A DNA stretch of 64,000 nucleotides from Pseudomonadota bacterium (GTDB taxonomy: Bacteria > SAR324 > NAC60-12): assembly GCA_004213175.1 (NCBI GenBank), contig SHAT01000003.1:1-64000 (forward strand). Reading direction: 5' to 3'. The translations under genes and the position numbers were made by a program. The first letter of the stretch is position 1. Every line of letters starts with the position of its first letter. This document shows, piece after piece, positions 51,372 to 62,255 of the stretch. Below the pieces are notes generated by a model. It worked only from the letters and a program-made list of their open reading frames with translations, ran no database searches and was not told the origin of the DNA.

Positions 51372-51555
51372 TTACCATTTGCATGATATCTGAAAGTCCT
51401 AAATCAGCGATACCTAGATAGAGCGCTACAGCTAGGGAAACACCTACAACTACTGATGTTGATTTTAACGTTGCCTCACGTGTTGGCCACTGAACACGCT
51501 TGAATTCGGCAATGACATCTTTAAAAAACTGTTTGATTCGTTTGAACATTTTCAA
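51361..51555 (-). CDS. secE: Preprotein translocase subunit SecE
   Basis: FFKDVIAEFKRVQWPTREATLKSTSVVVGVSL with one TM; adjacent to nusG. Confidence 0.95.
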   Translation of the reverse strand: MKMFKRIKQFFKDVIAEFKRVQWPTREATLKSTSVVVGVSLAVALYLGIADLGLSDIMQMVIAG

Positions 51556-51651
51556 ATCAATGGATAAATATCAAACATCCTGAGAAAATTATTTCCTATT
51601 ACTATTTTATGCTGCAACTATTAAAGTTCAAAACTCATAGTTACTTTTTTA

Positions 51652-51727
51652 TGGCAGGGCAGACAGGGGTCGAACCTGCGACCTTCGGTTTTGGAGACCG
51701 ATGCTCTACCAACTGAGCTACTGCCCT
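51652..51727 (-). tRNA. tRNA-Trp (anticodon CCA)
   Basis: Minus strand AGGGCAGtagctcagttggtagagcaTCGGTctCCAaaACCGAaggtcgcaggttcgacccctgtCTGCCCTgCCA; cloverleaf folds, encoded CCA. Confidence 0.96.
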
Positions 51728-51751
51728 GTCAGGACGCAAAAATTAATTTTT

Positions 51752-51901
51752 TTATTTCGTTTCTTTATGCAAAGTATGTTTTCGATCCCACCTACAGTAT
51801 TTACGTACTTCCATACGCTCTGTTTTCAATTTCTTATTTCGGGAAGCCGTATAATTTCGTCGCTTGCACTCAGTGCATTCTAGGTGAATCGTGTCTCTCA
51901 T
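51752..51901 (-). CDS. rpmG: 50S ribosomal protein L33
   Basis: [49 protein letters not shown], inside the longer track ORF. Confidence 0.95.
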   Translation of the reverse strand: MRDTIHLECTECKRRNYTASRNKKLKTERMEVRKYCRWDRKHTLHKETK

Positions 51902-51933
51902 GATTTCTGTTTTAAAAACTATGATAATTTTTT

Positions 51934-52008
51934 TGGAGCCTGAGAGCAGGATTGAACTGCCGACCTCTTCCTTACCAAGGAAACGCTCTACCACTGAGCT
52001 ACCCAGGC
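51934..52008 (-). tRNA. tRNA-Thr (anticodon GGT)
   Basis: Minus strand GCCTGGGtagctcagtggtagagcgTTTCCttGGTaaGGAAGaggtcggcagttcaatcctgctCTCAGGCtCCA. Confidence 0.94.
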
Positions 52009-52041
52009 TCAAAACTCACACCGTATAAGCTCTTCAAACTG

Positions 52042-52126
52042 TGGTGGGGAGAGAAGGATTCGAACCTTCGAAGGCGAAGCCGTCAGATTTACAGTCTGAT
52101 CCCGTTGACCACTTGGGTATCTCCCC
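52042..52126 (-). tRNA. tRNA-Tyr (anticodon GTA)
   Basis: Minus strand ggggagatacccaagtggtcaacgggatCAGACTGTAAATCTGacggcttcgccttcgaaggttcgaatccttctctccccaCCA; long variable arm. Confidence 0.95.
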
Positions 52127-52130
52127 ATGC

Positions 52131-52206
52131 TGGAGCTGGCAATAGGACTTGAACCTACAACCTGCTGATTACAAATCAGCTGCTCTACCAATTGAGCTAT
52201 GCCAGC
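52131..52206 (-). tRNA. tRNA-Thr (anticodon TGT)
   Basis: Minus strand TGCTGGCatagctcaattggtagagcaGCTGATTTGTAATCAGCaggttgtaggttcaagtcctatTGCCAGCtCCA-type cloverleaf. Confidence 0.94.
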
Positions 52207-52335
52207 ATGAGTTAAACGAATAATTATGAAATGTTATGGAGTTTTTGTCAATAGAAAACGTCAAGAGATCAGTATTTCCCTCTTTCTGTAATACAACTAG
52301 ATTAAGACTTTCTCCAGTTCGTTAAAATTAACAAA

Positions 52336-53622
52336 CTATGCGGCTGCTAAATTTACATCTGGGGATGCTGACTTTTTCGGCTCTGGAAGTTTAATCATAT
52401 GATCTTTACTGAACTGATAATCGCGAAAAACTTCTTCTGCACTCAAAAGTTGATATTTCCCATTTTCAAGTTTATGAGTCGTATCTTTCAGACGATAAAC
52501 ATAATGACCACATGTCCAGATAGTAAATTTACGGAAATGTGTGCAGAGGCATGTTTTGTCCGGGATAGAAATTTTTTCTGGTTTCTTTTCCAATTCTCTG
52601 TGGTAGGCTTCAACATATGCACAATGTCCTTTATTATCCAAGATGTATCCGAAGGCTTCACAATTAGGCCTAATTCCAGAACCTATTCCTGGAGACTGCC
52701 GTAACATCCGCATTGGATATCCAGTTGGTGAGATCGTGTTGACAACAATATCCTTCTCAACTGCCTCAAAGTAATGATTTTTTGTACGGTCCGGGAGTCC
52801 ACATTCTTTTGTAACGGTAAAGCGAGTCGCAACTTGTACCGCGGAAGCACCGGATTCAAAAAATTCCACTGCATCAGTTCCAGTAAAAACACCACCTGCA
52901 GGAATTACAGGAATTTCTAAATCATTTTCTTTTAAAAAAATCAACACATCTTGAACAATTGTTTTAAGATCATATTCCTGCCAGTCGTCGCAACCGAAAC
53001 CTAAGTGACCTCCGGCCAGAGGACCTTCTACAATTATATAATCAGGAAGTCTTTTGTACTTTGCTGCTCTTTTAAGAAAAGGTCTTAGAGCCCGCTGCGA
53101 AGAAACAATAATACCAATCAGAACATCCCTGAATCGTGGATGATCATTCATTAGTTCCATTGAACCTAAATGCAGACCTGCGCTCAATGTTATGCCATCA
53201 ACTCCTGCATCCATAGATGCATGTAAACGTGTTTGAAGAGTATCACGCGGATTGTTCATGGTAAGCTTTTCCATGCAGTTTACAAAGACTGCCCCGTCCC
53301 CCTTTTTAGCGTTCATTGTACGTCCTACATGGAGTCGCTGAGCCTCCGCCAGTCTTTCCAGATCAAACTGCACCACTTCTTTATCTGAGCTGTTGATGTT
53401 GTATTTGTATTTGCGTTGTTTTTCCTGAACAAACTGTGTCTTGAACCTTCGGTCAGAAACAGTGGGGACCATTGCGTCTGAAATGTGTCCGATACCACCT
53501 AAACGTGCTGTTTCGAGAGCAAGTTCTGCTGTTGAAATATCTACTCCCATCCCACCTACAATAATTGGAACAAATTCCTTTCCACCGAGTTTTAGGCGAA
53601 AATCATTTATAGCTTTACTCAT
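52336..53622 (-). CDS. Nitronate monooxygenase / 2-nitropropane dioxygenase family flavoprotein
   Basis: PIIVGGMGVDISTAELALETARLGGIGHIS; VEGPLAGGHLGFG; VIPAGGVFTGTDAVEFFESGASAVQVATRF. Confidence 0.9.
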   Translation of the reverse strand: MSKAINDFRLKLGGKEFVPIIVGGMGVDISTAELALETARLGGIGHISDAMVPTVSDRRFKTQFVQEKQRKYKYNINSSDKEVVQFDLERLAEAQRLHVGRTMNAKKGDGAVFVNCMEKLTMNNPRDTLQTRLHASMDAGVDGITLSAGLHLGSMELMNDHPRFRDVLIGIIVSSQRALRPFLKRAAKYKRLPDYIIVEGPLAGGHLGFGCDDWQEYDLKTIVQDVLIFLKENDLEIPVIPAGGVFTGTDAVEFFESGASAVQVATRFTVTKECGLPDRTKNHYFEAVEKDIVVNTISPTGYPMRMLRQSPGIGSGIRPNCEAFGYILDNKGHCAYVEAYHRELEKKPEKISIPDKTCLCTHFRKFTIWTCGHYVYRLKDTTHKLENGKYQLLSAEEVFRDYQFSKDHMIKLPEPKKSASPDVNLAAA

Positions 53623-53680
53623 ATTGTGTTCCCTCTATTTGGAGTTTGACAATCAAATAAGTTGTTCATTGAGGATCGCT

Positions 53681-54463
53681 TCAATTTGCCATAATTGAAT
53701 ATCCGCAGTCTACGTAAATCACTTGTCCAGTAATCCCTGAGGAAGCTTCACTAGCTAAAAATACAGCAGTTTGTGCTACTTCATCCTGAGTCGCGGTACG
53801 TTTCATAGCTGAGTGTTCTCCAGCAACTCTCATCAATTCTGCAAAATCTTTAATGCCTGCTGAGGATAAGGTTCTGATTGCACCTGGAGAAATAACATTC
53901 ACCCTTATATTTTCTGGACCAACTTCTTTCGCCAGATATCGGGAAGAAGATTCAAGAGATGCTTTTGCTGGTCCCATTACATGATAATGCGGAACTGCCA
54001 GTAAGGAACCGATGAAACTCATGCTGAGGATACTGCCTCCTCCTCGTTTTTTCATCATAGGGATGACACCTTCTGCCAGTGGTAACAGTGAAAATGCACT
54101 AATTTCATGTGCTTTTGCATAACCGTCACGGCTAGTGCTTGAGAAATCTACTTGCAAATCCTTCTGGTCAGCAAAAGCTAAACTATGAATTAAAAAATCT
54201 AGTTCACCCCAATGGTTATTTAATGCGTCTAACAAAGATTGAATTGAGTCATCATTTGAAACATCACATTCCTGAATCAGGGATGCATTTACTTTATCAC
54301 CAAGCTTTCTGACATTTGCCTCAAAACGACCTTTGGGGTCAGCGAGATAAGTCAACGCAATTTCTGCGCCTTGTTCATGAAAATGTTCTGCTACAGCCCA
54401 GGCAATACTGCGTTGATTGCCAACTCCAAGAATAACCCCTTTTTTGCCTGATAAAATCCCCAT
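53681..54463 (-). CDS. fabI: Enoyl-[acyl-carrier-protein] reductase [NADH]
   Basis: GILSGKKGVILGVGNQRSIAWAVAEHFHEQGAEIALTY; YHVMGPAKASLESSSRYLA; start moved from 54541 to the Met at 54463. Confidence 0.94.
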   Translation of the reverse strand: MGILSGKKGVILGVGNQRSIAWAVAEHFHEQGAEIALTYLADPKGRFEANVRKLGDKVNASLIQECDVSNDDSIQSLLDALNNHWGELDFLIHSLAFADQKDLQVDFSSTSRDGYAKAHEISAFSLLPLAEGVIPMMKKRGGGSILSMSFIGSLLAVPHYHVMGPAKASLESSSRYLAKEVGPENIRVNVISPGAIRTLSSAGIKDFAELMRVAGEHSAMKRTATQDEVAQTAVFLASEASSGITGQVIYVDCGYSIMAN

Positions 54464-54546
54464 ATTACTTTTCCAAGTTATAATAATTATTTTAAGATTT
54501 TTAAAACCGAAATAATTTTTTAGGTGAGCTTTTTTTCTCACTTTCT

Positions 54547-55410
54547 TTATTTTAGTTTAAACCTCCCAATATTGTTGCCCATCTTTATTTTTTGTCCTAA
54601 TTCCATCTCATTCAATTCAACTTGTCCAGGAGGGAACAGGCAAATGACTGTGGAGCCAAGCTCAAACATACCGACCTCTTCGCCGCGTCTCAGTTCATAA
54701 GGTTTTTTCAGTAAAACCTGTTTAGCGAGTGCACCATGAAGGTTTGAAATTTGATTATCGTAACTGATGCGAATACGTCCGACAACAGTTGCACCAACTT
54801 TTACGAGCGCACATTCACCTTTTTCAGTTTGTATGTAGGTGGTCAAACGTTCATTCCGGGCAAACAGATTTGTTACATGATGGACACCCAATGGACTGAC
54901 GGTCCATAAATCTCCAGGAATGTAGGAGAACTCATGGACCTTCCCTTTTGCCATGCTGTGAATTCTGTGGTAGTTCTGTGGAGCTAAATAAATGGTAATG
55001 AATTCTCCTCCATCATATAATCCTTCACGTTTCGAATCCTGCAGCAAATCTGCTAATCTATAATCCAGCCCTTTTGCCTGAATCAGATTTCCCTTATTGA
55101 TGCGGCCATACTCACCTATAAATCCATCTACAGGGCTTAGTAAGACATCGGGATCCGGATCCAGCGGTCGCGCGTTCGGAAGTAATTGCCTCGTGAAAAA
55201 TTCGTTGAATGTACGGAACTCTGAAACATGTTTAGTTGCTTCTGTCAGCTCAACACCAAAGAACCTTGAAAACATTTTTATCAACTGAGTCAGCAAAGGA
55301 CGTGGTATTTGAATGTCAGCCACAAACCCGCAAAGCCTGCTAAAAAGATTTCGGGGCAAAATCCACATAAAATAATATGCCGGTGGACGTCCGAATCCTA
55401 GAAGTGACAT
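54547..55410 (-). CDS. psd: Phosphatidylserine decarboxylase proenzyme
   Basis: LLSPVDGFIGEYGRI, FITIYLAPQNYHRIHSMAKGKV, self-cleavage motif FELGSTVICLFPPG. Confidence 0.95.
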   Translation of the reverse strand: MSLLGFGRPPAYYFMWILPRNLFSRLCGFVADIQIPRPLLTQLIKMFSRFFGVELTEATKHVSEFRTFNEFFTRQLLPNARPLDPDPDVLLSPVDGFIGEYGRINKGNLIQAKGLDYRLADLLQDSKREGLYDGGEFITIYLAPQNYHRIHSMAKGKVHEFSYIPGDLWTVSPLGVHHVTNLFARNERLTTYIQTEKGECALVKVGATVVGRIRISYDNQISNLHGALAKQVLLKKPYELRRGEEVGMFELGSTVICLFPPGQVELNEMELGQKIKMGNNIGRFKLK

Positions 55411-57248
55411 CAGCCTCCAACAGGTTCAACTTTAGACTTGTTTTGTCGGAGTAATTCCAAAATATATGAACCTTCGATGGTCTCTTCCTTCATCAAAACT
55501 TCTACGATTTTGTGTAAAACGTTGATGTTATCACGAAGAAGTTTCTTGGCTTTCGCATCATGGAATTTTATAGTTTTACGCATTTCCTTGTCAATGTCTG
55601 CAGCAGTATTTTCGCTAAATTCACGGCTTTTACCGATGTTACGTCCCAAAACGTTCTGCTGATTATCATTGCCTAAAACGATTGGTCCAAATGATTTGCT
55701 CATGCCCCAGTTGCAAATCATGTTTCTTATCGTGTCGGTGGCCTGCTGAATGTCATTGCTTGCGCCGGTAGTTACTTCATCAAAAATGATCTCCTCTGCC
55801 GCACGTCCCCCCATTGCAATAGTGATACGGTTACTCAGGAAATCAATATCGTAAGAATGATTATCATGTTTTGGCAAAAATGCAGTAAGACCAAGAGCTC
55901 GTCCTCGGGGTACGATTGTTACTTTGTGAATTGGATCCGATTTAGGGAGAAGCGCTGCAACCAGCGCATGTCCTGCTTCATGATACGCAGTGTTACGTTT
56001 TTCTTTTTCTGACATGACCATCGAGCGTCGTTCTGTGCCCATCATCACTTTATCACGTGCCCATTCAAAATCGGCTAATTTAAGTTCTGTTTTGTTGTTT
56101 CGTGCACCACCGAGAGCAGCTTCATTAATCAGGTTTTTTAAATCTGCACCTGAAAATCCAGGTGTCCCACGTGCGATAATGTTCATATCAACGCCATCGG
56201 CCAATAGCACTTTTTTTGCGTGGATCTGTAAAATTTCCTCTCGTCCTTTAACATCAGGCAGAGGTATGCTTACCTGGCGATCAAAACGTCCTGGACGAAG
56301 AAGCGCGGGATCGAGAACATCTGGACGGTTTGTAGCGGCGATTACGATTATTCCTTCCATTCCATCAAAACCATCCATTTCAACTAAAAGCTGGTTGAGT
56401 GTTTGCTCACGTTCATCATTTCCACCGCCCATTCCAGTACCACGGCTGCCTCCGACTGCATCAATTTCATCAATGAAGATTATGCACGGTGCGTTTTCTC
56501 GACCTTGTTCAAACATGTCACGAACTCTACTGGCTCCAACGCCTACAAACATTTCCACAAAATCAGAACCGCTCATACTGAAAAAAGGAACCTCCGCCTC
56601 TCCTGCAACTGCCTTTGCGAGCAAGGTTTTCCCAGTACCGGGTGATCCGGACATTAACATGCCTTTAGGAATTCTTCCTCCAAGTTTACGGAATTTTGCC
56701 GGATCCTTCAGAAACTCAACCGTTTCTCTCAAATCGTCTTTTGCTTCTTCAACTCCAGCGACATCGGCAAAGGTCACTTTCATTTCATCTGGTTCCATTT
56801 TTTTGGCTCGGCTGCTCCCTATGGAAAATAGTCCTCCTCCTCCGGAAGCTCCACCCTGCATTCTGCGCATTAGAAACATCCATATTCCAAAAATTAAGAT
56901 GAATGGTCCCCAATTTATAAAAATGCTTAAATACCAGGGAATACTTTTTTCAGGCAGATAATTGATCGGAATTTGATACAGTCGAAGGTAATCAATTACA
57001 CTGGGGTCTTCTGCAGGAATATATGTGCGGTAGCCAAGTCCGTCCTGAGTGAAGCCCTCTATTAAGGAATCTCCAACAATCTGAGCATTGACAACTTCAC
57101 CTGATGCAACTAGAGCCTTGAAGTCACTGTAAATCAGTTCCTGTGTTCGCTGAGAACTGGTTGACATATTTGCACCGTCGAACATTTTTGCTAAAAAAAT
57201 TGCCAGCACCAGCACACTGAGGATAATAAGTATATTTTCTCTTTTCAT
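55410..57248 (-). CDS. ftsH: ATP-dependent zinc metalloprotease FtsH
   Basis: Walker [28 protein letters not shown] region; [11 protein letters not shown] zinc motif. Confidence 0.97.
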   Translation of the reverse strand: MKRENILIILSVLVLAIFLAKMFDGANMSTSSQRTQELIYSDFKALVASGEVVNAQIVGDSLIEGFTQDGLGYRTYIPAEDPSVIDYLRLYQIPINYLPEKSIPWYLSIFINWGPFILIFGIWMFLMRRMQGGASGGGGLFSIGSSRAKKMEPDEMKVTFADVAGVEEAKDDLRETVEFLKDPAKFRKLGGRIPKGMLMSGSPGTGKTLLAKAVAGEAEVPFFSMSGSDFVEMFVGVGASRVRDMFEQGRENAPCIIFIDEIDAVGGSRGTGMGGGNDEREQTLNQLLVEMDGFDGMEGIIVIAATNRPDVLDPALLRPGRFDRQVSIPLPDVKGREEILQIHAKKVLLADGVDMNIIARGTPGFSGADLKNLINEAALGGARNNKTELKLADFEWARDKVMMGTERRSMVMSEKEKRNTAYHEAGHALVAALLPKSDPIHKVTIVPRGRALGLTAFLPKHDNHSYDIDFLSNRITIAMGGRAAEEIIFDEVTTGASNDIQQATDTIRNMICNWGMSKSFGPIVLGNDNQQNVLGRNIGKSREFSENTAADIDKEMRKTIKFHDAKAKKLLRDNINVLHKIVEVLMKEETIEGSYILELLRQNKSKVEPVGG

Positions 57249-57427
57249 AAAAAATAGTCTTAAAAAACAAAGATTTAATTCAGCCAGATTCAGTTGTTAT
57301 GAAGTCAGCTCTTCATCAAAAAAACAAATTTAATTTATCAAAAACTATGTTAGTTAGTACATAATAGCATACAAGTGCCTGTACAGTTAAGTAATTTTTT
57401 AGAGACTTTTTCAAAAAAAAACTACAT

Positions 57428-58846
57428 TTGATAAAGCAATACAATCTATATTCGCGTTTAAAAAGATTTTCATATGAATCTTCATTAACCTTAAAACTAG
57501 GTCTGCCGGTAATTATTGCTCATTTGTTACAGATTCTGATGCAGTTTGTTGACACAATAATGGCCGGACATGTCAGCTCCCATGATTTGGCGGCACTGGC
57601 AATTGCGACAGCGCTTTATCATCCGGTGTTTTTGCTAATGTTAGGAATATTGATTACGCTGGGTCCGATTATAGCACAACTATTTGGGGCTGAAAAGCAG
57701 CAGGAGATAGTCACAAATGTGATACAGGGTCTGTGGCTCAGTCAAGTTTTTGCATTTTTGAGCATCTTGATTTTAGCGAATCTTGAACCAGTGTTGTACT
57801 GGATGGGTTATGAAGCAGAGGTGATCAGGATTGCCTCGCATTATCTGAAGGCTTTGTGCTGGGGTATACCATTTGTCTTAGCGTTTAATGTCTTGCGGAT
57901 GTTTAGTGAAGGTTTGTCTATCACTCGTCCGACCATGTATATTTCTGTGATTGGCCTTGGAGTCAATATTGTTTCAAACTATGCTCTGATGTTTGGGCAC
58001 TTTGGCTTTCCCGCTATGGGTGCGGTTGGAGCAGGTTGGGCTACGAGCATGGTTTACTTGGTCATGTTCTGCGCGATGCTGGCTTTTTGTCTGAAAGCAT
58101 TGATTTTTGAAAACTACCGCAGATTTATTGTTTTCAGAAAACCTTCGTGGTTGTATCTGCGTGAAATTTTGAGAATTGGTATCCCCAATGGTTTCGGAAT
58201 GGCAGCTGAAGTAGGTCTTTTCGCGACAATATCATTGTTGATGGGAACATTTGGTGTGACGGCAATTGCCGGGCACCAGATTGCAATCAATATTGCTTCA
58301 GTAACTTTTATGTTGCCGATGGGCCTTTCAATTGTTATTTCCATCCGGGTTGGCCAGGCAAAAGGTAGGAGTGATTATAAAGCAACACGTTATTCAGGTT
58401 ATGCTGGGATCATACTTTGCGTTTTAATAATGGCCATAACCGCGACAGTGTTTGTTAACTTCCCAGAAATGATTGTAGCGTTATATTCAGATGACCCTGA
58501 TGTAAGCACACTGGCTGTTCAATTACTCTATATGGCAGCGGTATTTCAGTTATCTGATGGAATGCAGGTAGGTGCTCTGGGAGCACTACGTGGCCTGAAA
58601 GATACTCGTGTCCCTTTTATCACAAACTTAGTGGCCTATTGGGGTATAGGCCTACCCATAGCTTATCTGGTTGGTGTATATTTTTACTTTGGTCCTGTGG
58701 GAATGTGGGTTGGCCTTATTGTTGGCTTAAGCATTGCTGCGGTGCTCCATAGTTGGCGTTTCCAGATTCTTACCAGACGTCTTTTAAAACATCAGGATCG
58801 TGAAAAGTCGATTGATAATGAAGTTTTACAAATGCTCCATGATTAA
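57428..58846 (+). CDS. MATE family efflux transporter (NorM-like)
   Basis: 12-TM protein; FVDTIMAGHVSSHDLAALAIATALYHP signature; TTG start. Confidence 0.92.
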   Translation: MIKQYNLYSRLKRFSYESSLTLKLGLPVIIAHLLQILMQFVDTIMAGHVSSHDLAALAIATALYHPVFLLMLGILITLGPIIAQLFGAEKQQEIVTNVIQGLWLSQVFAFLSILILANLEPVLYWMGYEAEVIRIASHYLKALCWGIPFVLAFNVLRMFSEGLSITRPTMYISVIGLGVNIVSNYALMFGHFGFPAMGAVGAGWATSMVYLVMFCAMLAFCLKALIFENYRRFIVFRKPSWLYLREILRIGIPNGFGMAAEVGLFATISLLMGTFGVTAIAGHQIAINIASVTFMLPMGLSIVISIRVGQAKGRSDYKATRYSGYAGIILCVLIMAITATVFVNFPEMIVALYSDDPDVSTLAVQLLYMAAVFQLSDGMQVGALGALRGLKDTRVPFITNLVAYWGIGLPIAYLVGVYFYFGPVGMWVGLIVGLSIAAVLHSWRFQILTRRLLKHQDREKSIDNEVLQMLHD

Positions 58847-59021
58847 AAAAATCTTTATATAAAAATCAAAAAAACAAAATAGTTCTTCCAAATTATTTGG
58901 AATCGTAATTGCAGGAGAGATTGATTCTAAATTCCAGCTTATATTTTCAGATCTGAATCAGGTACTTGAAAATCAGGCGATATTTTATCCATTTTTATAA
59001 ACACATTTTAATAGGAAACCC

Positions 59022-60635
59022 ATGGCAGAACAAGCCGGTTTACTTTCAGATGTACGTTTTCAGTTTCAAGATTTTTTTGGTGCACTGAGTCTCACGAAGA
59101 GGGTTACTATACTGGTAGCACTTGGAATAATACTAATAGGAATGATAAGCATGATTTTTGTGGCAAACAGACCTTCATGGGCTCCATTATATTCGAATGT
59201 AGAACCTGGTGATGCCGCCGCCATAGTTGAAAAGTTGCAGGAAAATCAGATCCCTTACATGCTTGCTCCGGGAGGTAGGACTGTGATGGTAGAGCCACAT
59301 AGAGTGGATCAGGCCCGCTTAACATTGGCTAAAGAAAAAGTATTACCGGGTAGTGGTGTTGGTTTTCTGGATTTGTTTTCTACTCCAAGTCTTGGGGAAA
59401 CAGAATTTCAACAAGGAGTCAAATTCCGTGTTGCGCAGGAAGGTGAGTTGGCAAGACTGATTTCTACTCTCAATGTTGTTAAGTCGGCTAAAGTATCTTT
59501 AGCAATTCCGCAAAAAACACTTTTTTCAGACAATGAGGAGGTACCAACGGCCGCAATTGCTCTCAATCTAACCAGTAACGGAGCTGGCCGGAAACAGATT
59601 GAAACGATCGTTCATCTTGTTGCCAGTGCGGTTGAAGGTCTCTCTCCACGAAATGTAAAAATCACCGATCAAAGTGGAACTTTATTGAGTCGAGGATTTT
59701 CTGACGATTCTGCGGGTGGTAAAATGAATGATAATTATTCATATAAAAGTCGTTTTGAAAAGGAACTCGAAGCAAAAGTCGTTAGGCAGATTGAGGAGGT
59801 TGTCGGTAAAGACAGAGTGAGGGTAAATGTCTCTGCAACCCTACGTTTTGATCGAAGGACTATAAAGGAGGAATTGGTTGATCCAGATCAAACGAGTGTT
59901 GTAAGTGAGCAGGTCGTCGATGAAGCATCGACCGGGACACGTTCGGTTCCTGTGGGTCCTGCAGGGGTAACAACTAACTTGCCTGAAGCAACTGGGAGGG
60001 AAGCAGCGACAGTTTCAGAATTCAGTAAGAAAAACTCTACACGTAATTTTGAAAGTAGTAGACGGGAAGTGATTATGGAGTCAGCAGTTGGAGAGGTGGT
60101 AAGCCTGAGTGTATCTGTACTTTTGGATAACAGACGGTCACAAATTGTTGATGAAAGCGGCACTTCATTAGGACGAACTAATACCCCATGGACTGATGGT
60201 GAAAAAGAAACTATTGAGGGTTTGGTAAAAGCTGCAATGGGCTATAATGAATCTCGAGGGGACAGAGTCTTTGTAGGTAATATGCCATTTGAAGCTGCTC
60301 TAGAAGAAGATAAAACAGCGGAAATTGAAGCCACAAGGATTCGTAACAAATTTATTTTGGATGTAGTGCGTTATGTTGCTCTTGGGCTGGCAATTCTGGC
60401 ACTCATCATGTTGGTGATCAGACCTATGGTTCAGCGGCTGAGTTCTAAACCGGCTGATCTTGATCTTCTCATGGGGATGCCCGCAACAATTGGTGAGCTA
60501 GAAGGAGAGGAATTGGAAATTCCTACGGAGCGTGAATCAGGAATTCCACCTAGAGAAAAGATTCTCGAAATTGCCAAGCAGGATCCTCTCAAAACTTCCG
60601 CTCTCATACACACTTGGCTGCGAGATCGTTCATGA
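59022..60635 (+). CDS. fliF: Flagellar M-ring protein FliF
   Basis: PLYSNVEPGDAAAIVEKLQENQIPYML, GVGFLDLFSTPSLGETEFQQGVKFRVAQEGELARLI, C-terminal FliG-binding-like tail. Confidence 0.95.
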   Translation: MAEQAGLLSDVRFQFQDFFGALSLTKRVTILVALGIILIGMISMIFVANRPSWAPLYSNVEPGDAAAIVEKLQENQIPYMLAPGGRTVMVEPHRVDQARLTLAKEKVLPGSGVGFLDLFSTPSLGETEFQQGVKFRVAQEGELARLISTLNVVKSAKVSLAIPQKTLFSDNEEVPTAAIALNLTSNGAGRKQIETIVHLVASAVEGLSPRNVKITDQSGTLLSRGFSDDSAGGKMNDNYSYKSRFEKELEAKVVRQIEEVVGKDRVRVNVSATLRFDRRTIKEELVDPDQTSVVSEQVVDEASTGTRSVPVGPAGVTTNLPEATGREAATVSEFSKKNSTRNFESSRREVIMESAVGEVVSLSVSVLLDNRRSQIVDESGTSLGRTNTPWTDGEKETIEGLVKAAMGYNESRGDRVFVGNMPFEAALEEDKTAEIEATRIRNKFILDVVRYVALGLAILALIMLVIRPMVQRLSSKPADLDLLMGMPATIGELEGEELEIPTERESGIPPREKILEIAKQDPLKTSALIHTWLRDRS

Positions 60636-60754
60636 TGCCGATTAAGAATTTAATCTGGAAGCGAAAATTCGCAGAGAATTTTCTGATTTGTGCCAAATCC
60701 TGAATTATGGCTCCTTAACATAATAATCAATAATCAATAATTAATTATTTAAGC

Positions 60755-62131
60755 ATGTTGGATGAGAGTGAGTTTAAACCGTTTTCATTGACCGATTTTA
60801 CTGCGGTCGAATCAGACCCATCAGAAAATGATGATACATCTGATGGAAGGGAAAAAAATGCTGAGGGATCAGAAAATAGCAAAGAGTATCAAATCGAAGA
60901 CCGACTGACCTCTTTCAAACCGCTTACTTTTAATGTGGAAGGAGATTCTGCTGACTTAGTCACTGAAGTTCGCACAGATGCTGAAAGTGAAAAAACGGAT
61001 GCAGAAAAAATTAAACTCTCAATAGATTTCAAAAATGCTGATTTTTTTCAGGAAAATAGTCTTTTGACAAATGCCGAAGACTTCGCGGAATCGATCAGAT
61101 CAGGCGCGAAATTATACAAGACTCAATTGCTCACAAAAATTGAAGAACAGGCAAGTGACACGGAGCGTATTTACCAGCAAACTATTGCAGATAATCAAGA
61201 GGCAGAAAAGGATCGGAAAAATCTGCTTTCTTCCACAGAAGAAAAAGTAGAAGAAATAAAAACCAATGCATATCAGCAGGGTTTTGAAAGTGGACTGCAA
61301 AAGGGAATGCAGAAGCGTTATGATGAGGCGGAACCACAAGTAATGCAGATAAATTCTGTATTGGCGCAATTGAAGTCTTTAAGGCAGGTTGTCCGTTTTC
61401 AGGCAGAAGGAGAGTTGGTGAAATTAGCTCTGCAAATTGCTAAAAATATTGTTGCCGAAGAAATAAAGTTGAATAACTCTGTTATCAAGAACATAGTTCA
61501 AGTAGCCCTCCAAGAAACAGAAGTGCATGGAAAGATCTATTTATATTTAAATCCGGATGATTACGAATTTTTGTTAGAAAGTAAAGCTGATCTGGATAGA
61601 TATTTGAGTGATGAACAAATTCTTGTGCTTCGGCAGAATCCGGAAATGAAACTAGGCTCAATTTATGTTGAGTCTGATGAAGAAATAATCAGCAGATCGA
61701 TCGAAGGTCAGTTTGAAAAACTTGAAGGATCTCTAACTGAACAGATGGAAAATCGTCATGCACATTTATATGAAGTAGATATTGATGCACATGATTATTA
61801 TTCAGGGGCTCCCTCAGACGAGGAATGTGTTGAATCGGAGTCTCTTGACTTAAATCAAGTAGAAACCGCGGAACAGTTAGTACCCCCATCCGTATTAGAA
61901 CAAAGCAAAGAAACCGTTGATGCGATTAATCAGGTAGATCATGTGGAGCCGCTTCTGGAAACAGGTTTAGCTGAATCCGAAAATTCCAAACCTGATTCAT
62001 TAACTTCTGAAACAGTAAGCTCCGAATTAGAAGAACCTGAACAGGCTACACAATCTGTTGAAACGGCAGATTTAACTCCGGATTCGGTAGAATCATTTCT
62101 GGTAAATAATGAAGATGATTCTGCTGAGTGA
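60755..62131 (+). CDS. fliH: Flagellar assembly protein FliH-like with long acidic tails
   Basis: Central coiled coil AYQQGFESGLQKGMQKRYDEAEPQ and LVKLALQIAKNIVAEEIKLNNSVIKNIVQVALQE, between fliF and fliI. Confidence 0.82.
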   Translation: MLDESEFKPFSLTDFTAVESDPSENDDTSDGREKNAEGSENSKEYQIEDRLTSFKPLTFNVEGDSADLVTEVRTDAESEKTDAEKIKLSIDFKNADFFQENSLLTNAEDFAESIRSGAKLYKTQLLTKIEEQASDTERIYQQTIADNQEAEKDRKNLLSSTEEKVEEIKTNAYQQGFESGLQKGMQKRYDEAEPQVMQINSVLAQLKSLRQVVRFQAEGELVKLALQIAKNIVAEEIKLNNSVIKNIVQVALQETEVHGKIYLYLNPDDYEFLLESKADLDRYLSDEQILVLRQNPEMKLGSIYVESDEEIISRSIEGQFEKLEGSLTEQMENRHAHLYEVDIDAHDYYSGAPSDEECVESESLDLNQVETAEQLVPPSVLEQSKETVDAINQVDHVEPLLETGLAESENSKPDSLTSETVSSELEEPEQATQSVETADLTPDSVESFLVNNEDDSAE

Positions 62132-62255
62132 AAAGTCTTTTTAAAAAAACTGTCAGCCGAAGTCAAATAAAAGAAAAAATTACCGTATTTTTTCAGGAGG
62201 ATAAATTATCATTTTAAATCCAAAAAATTAGAGCTAACTAAGCCTTATTATTTTC

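Noticed and set aside
51952-52191. Short ORFs on both strands in the tRNA cluster
   Set aside because: They overlap tRNA-Thr/Tyr/Thr genes
55990-56961. 323-aa plus-strand ORF
   Set aside because: Antisense to the confidently identified ftsH; S/P/R-rich composition typical of a shadow frame
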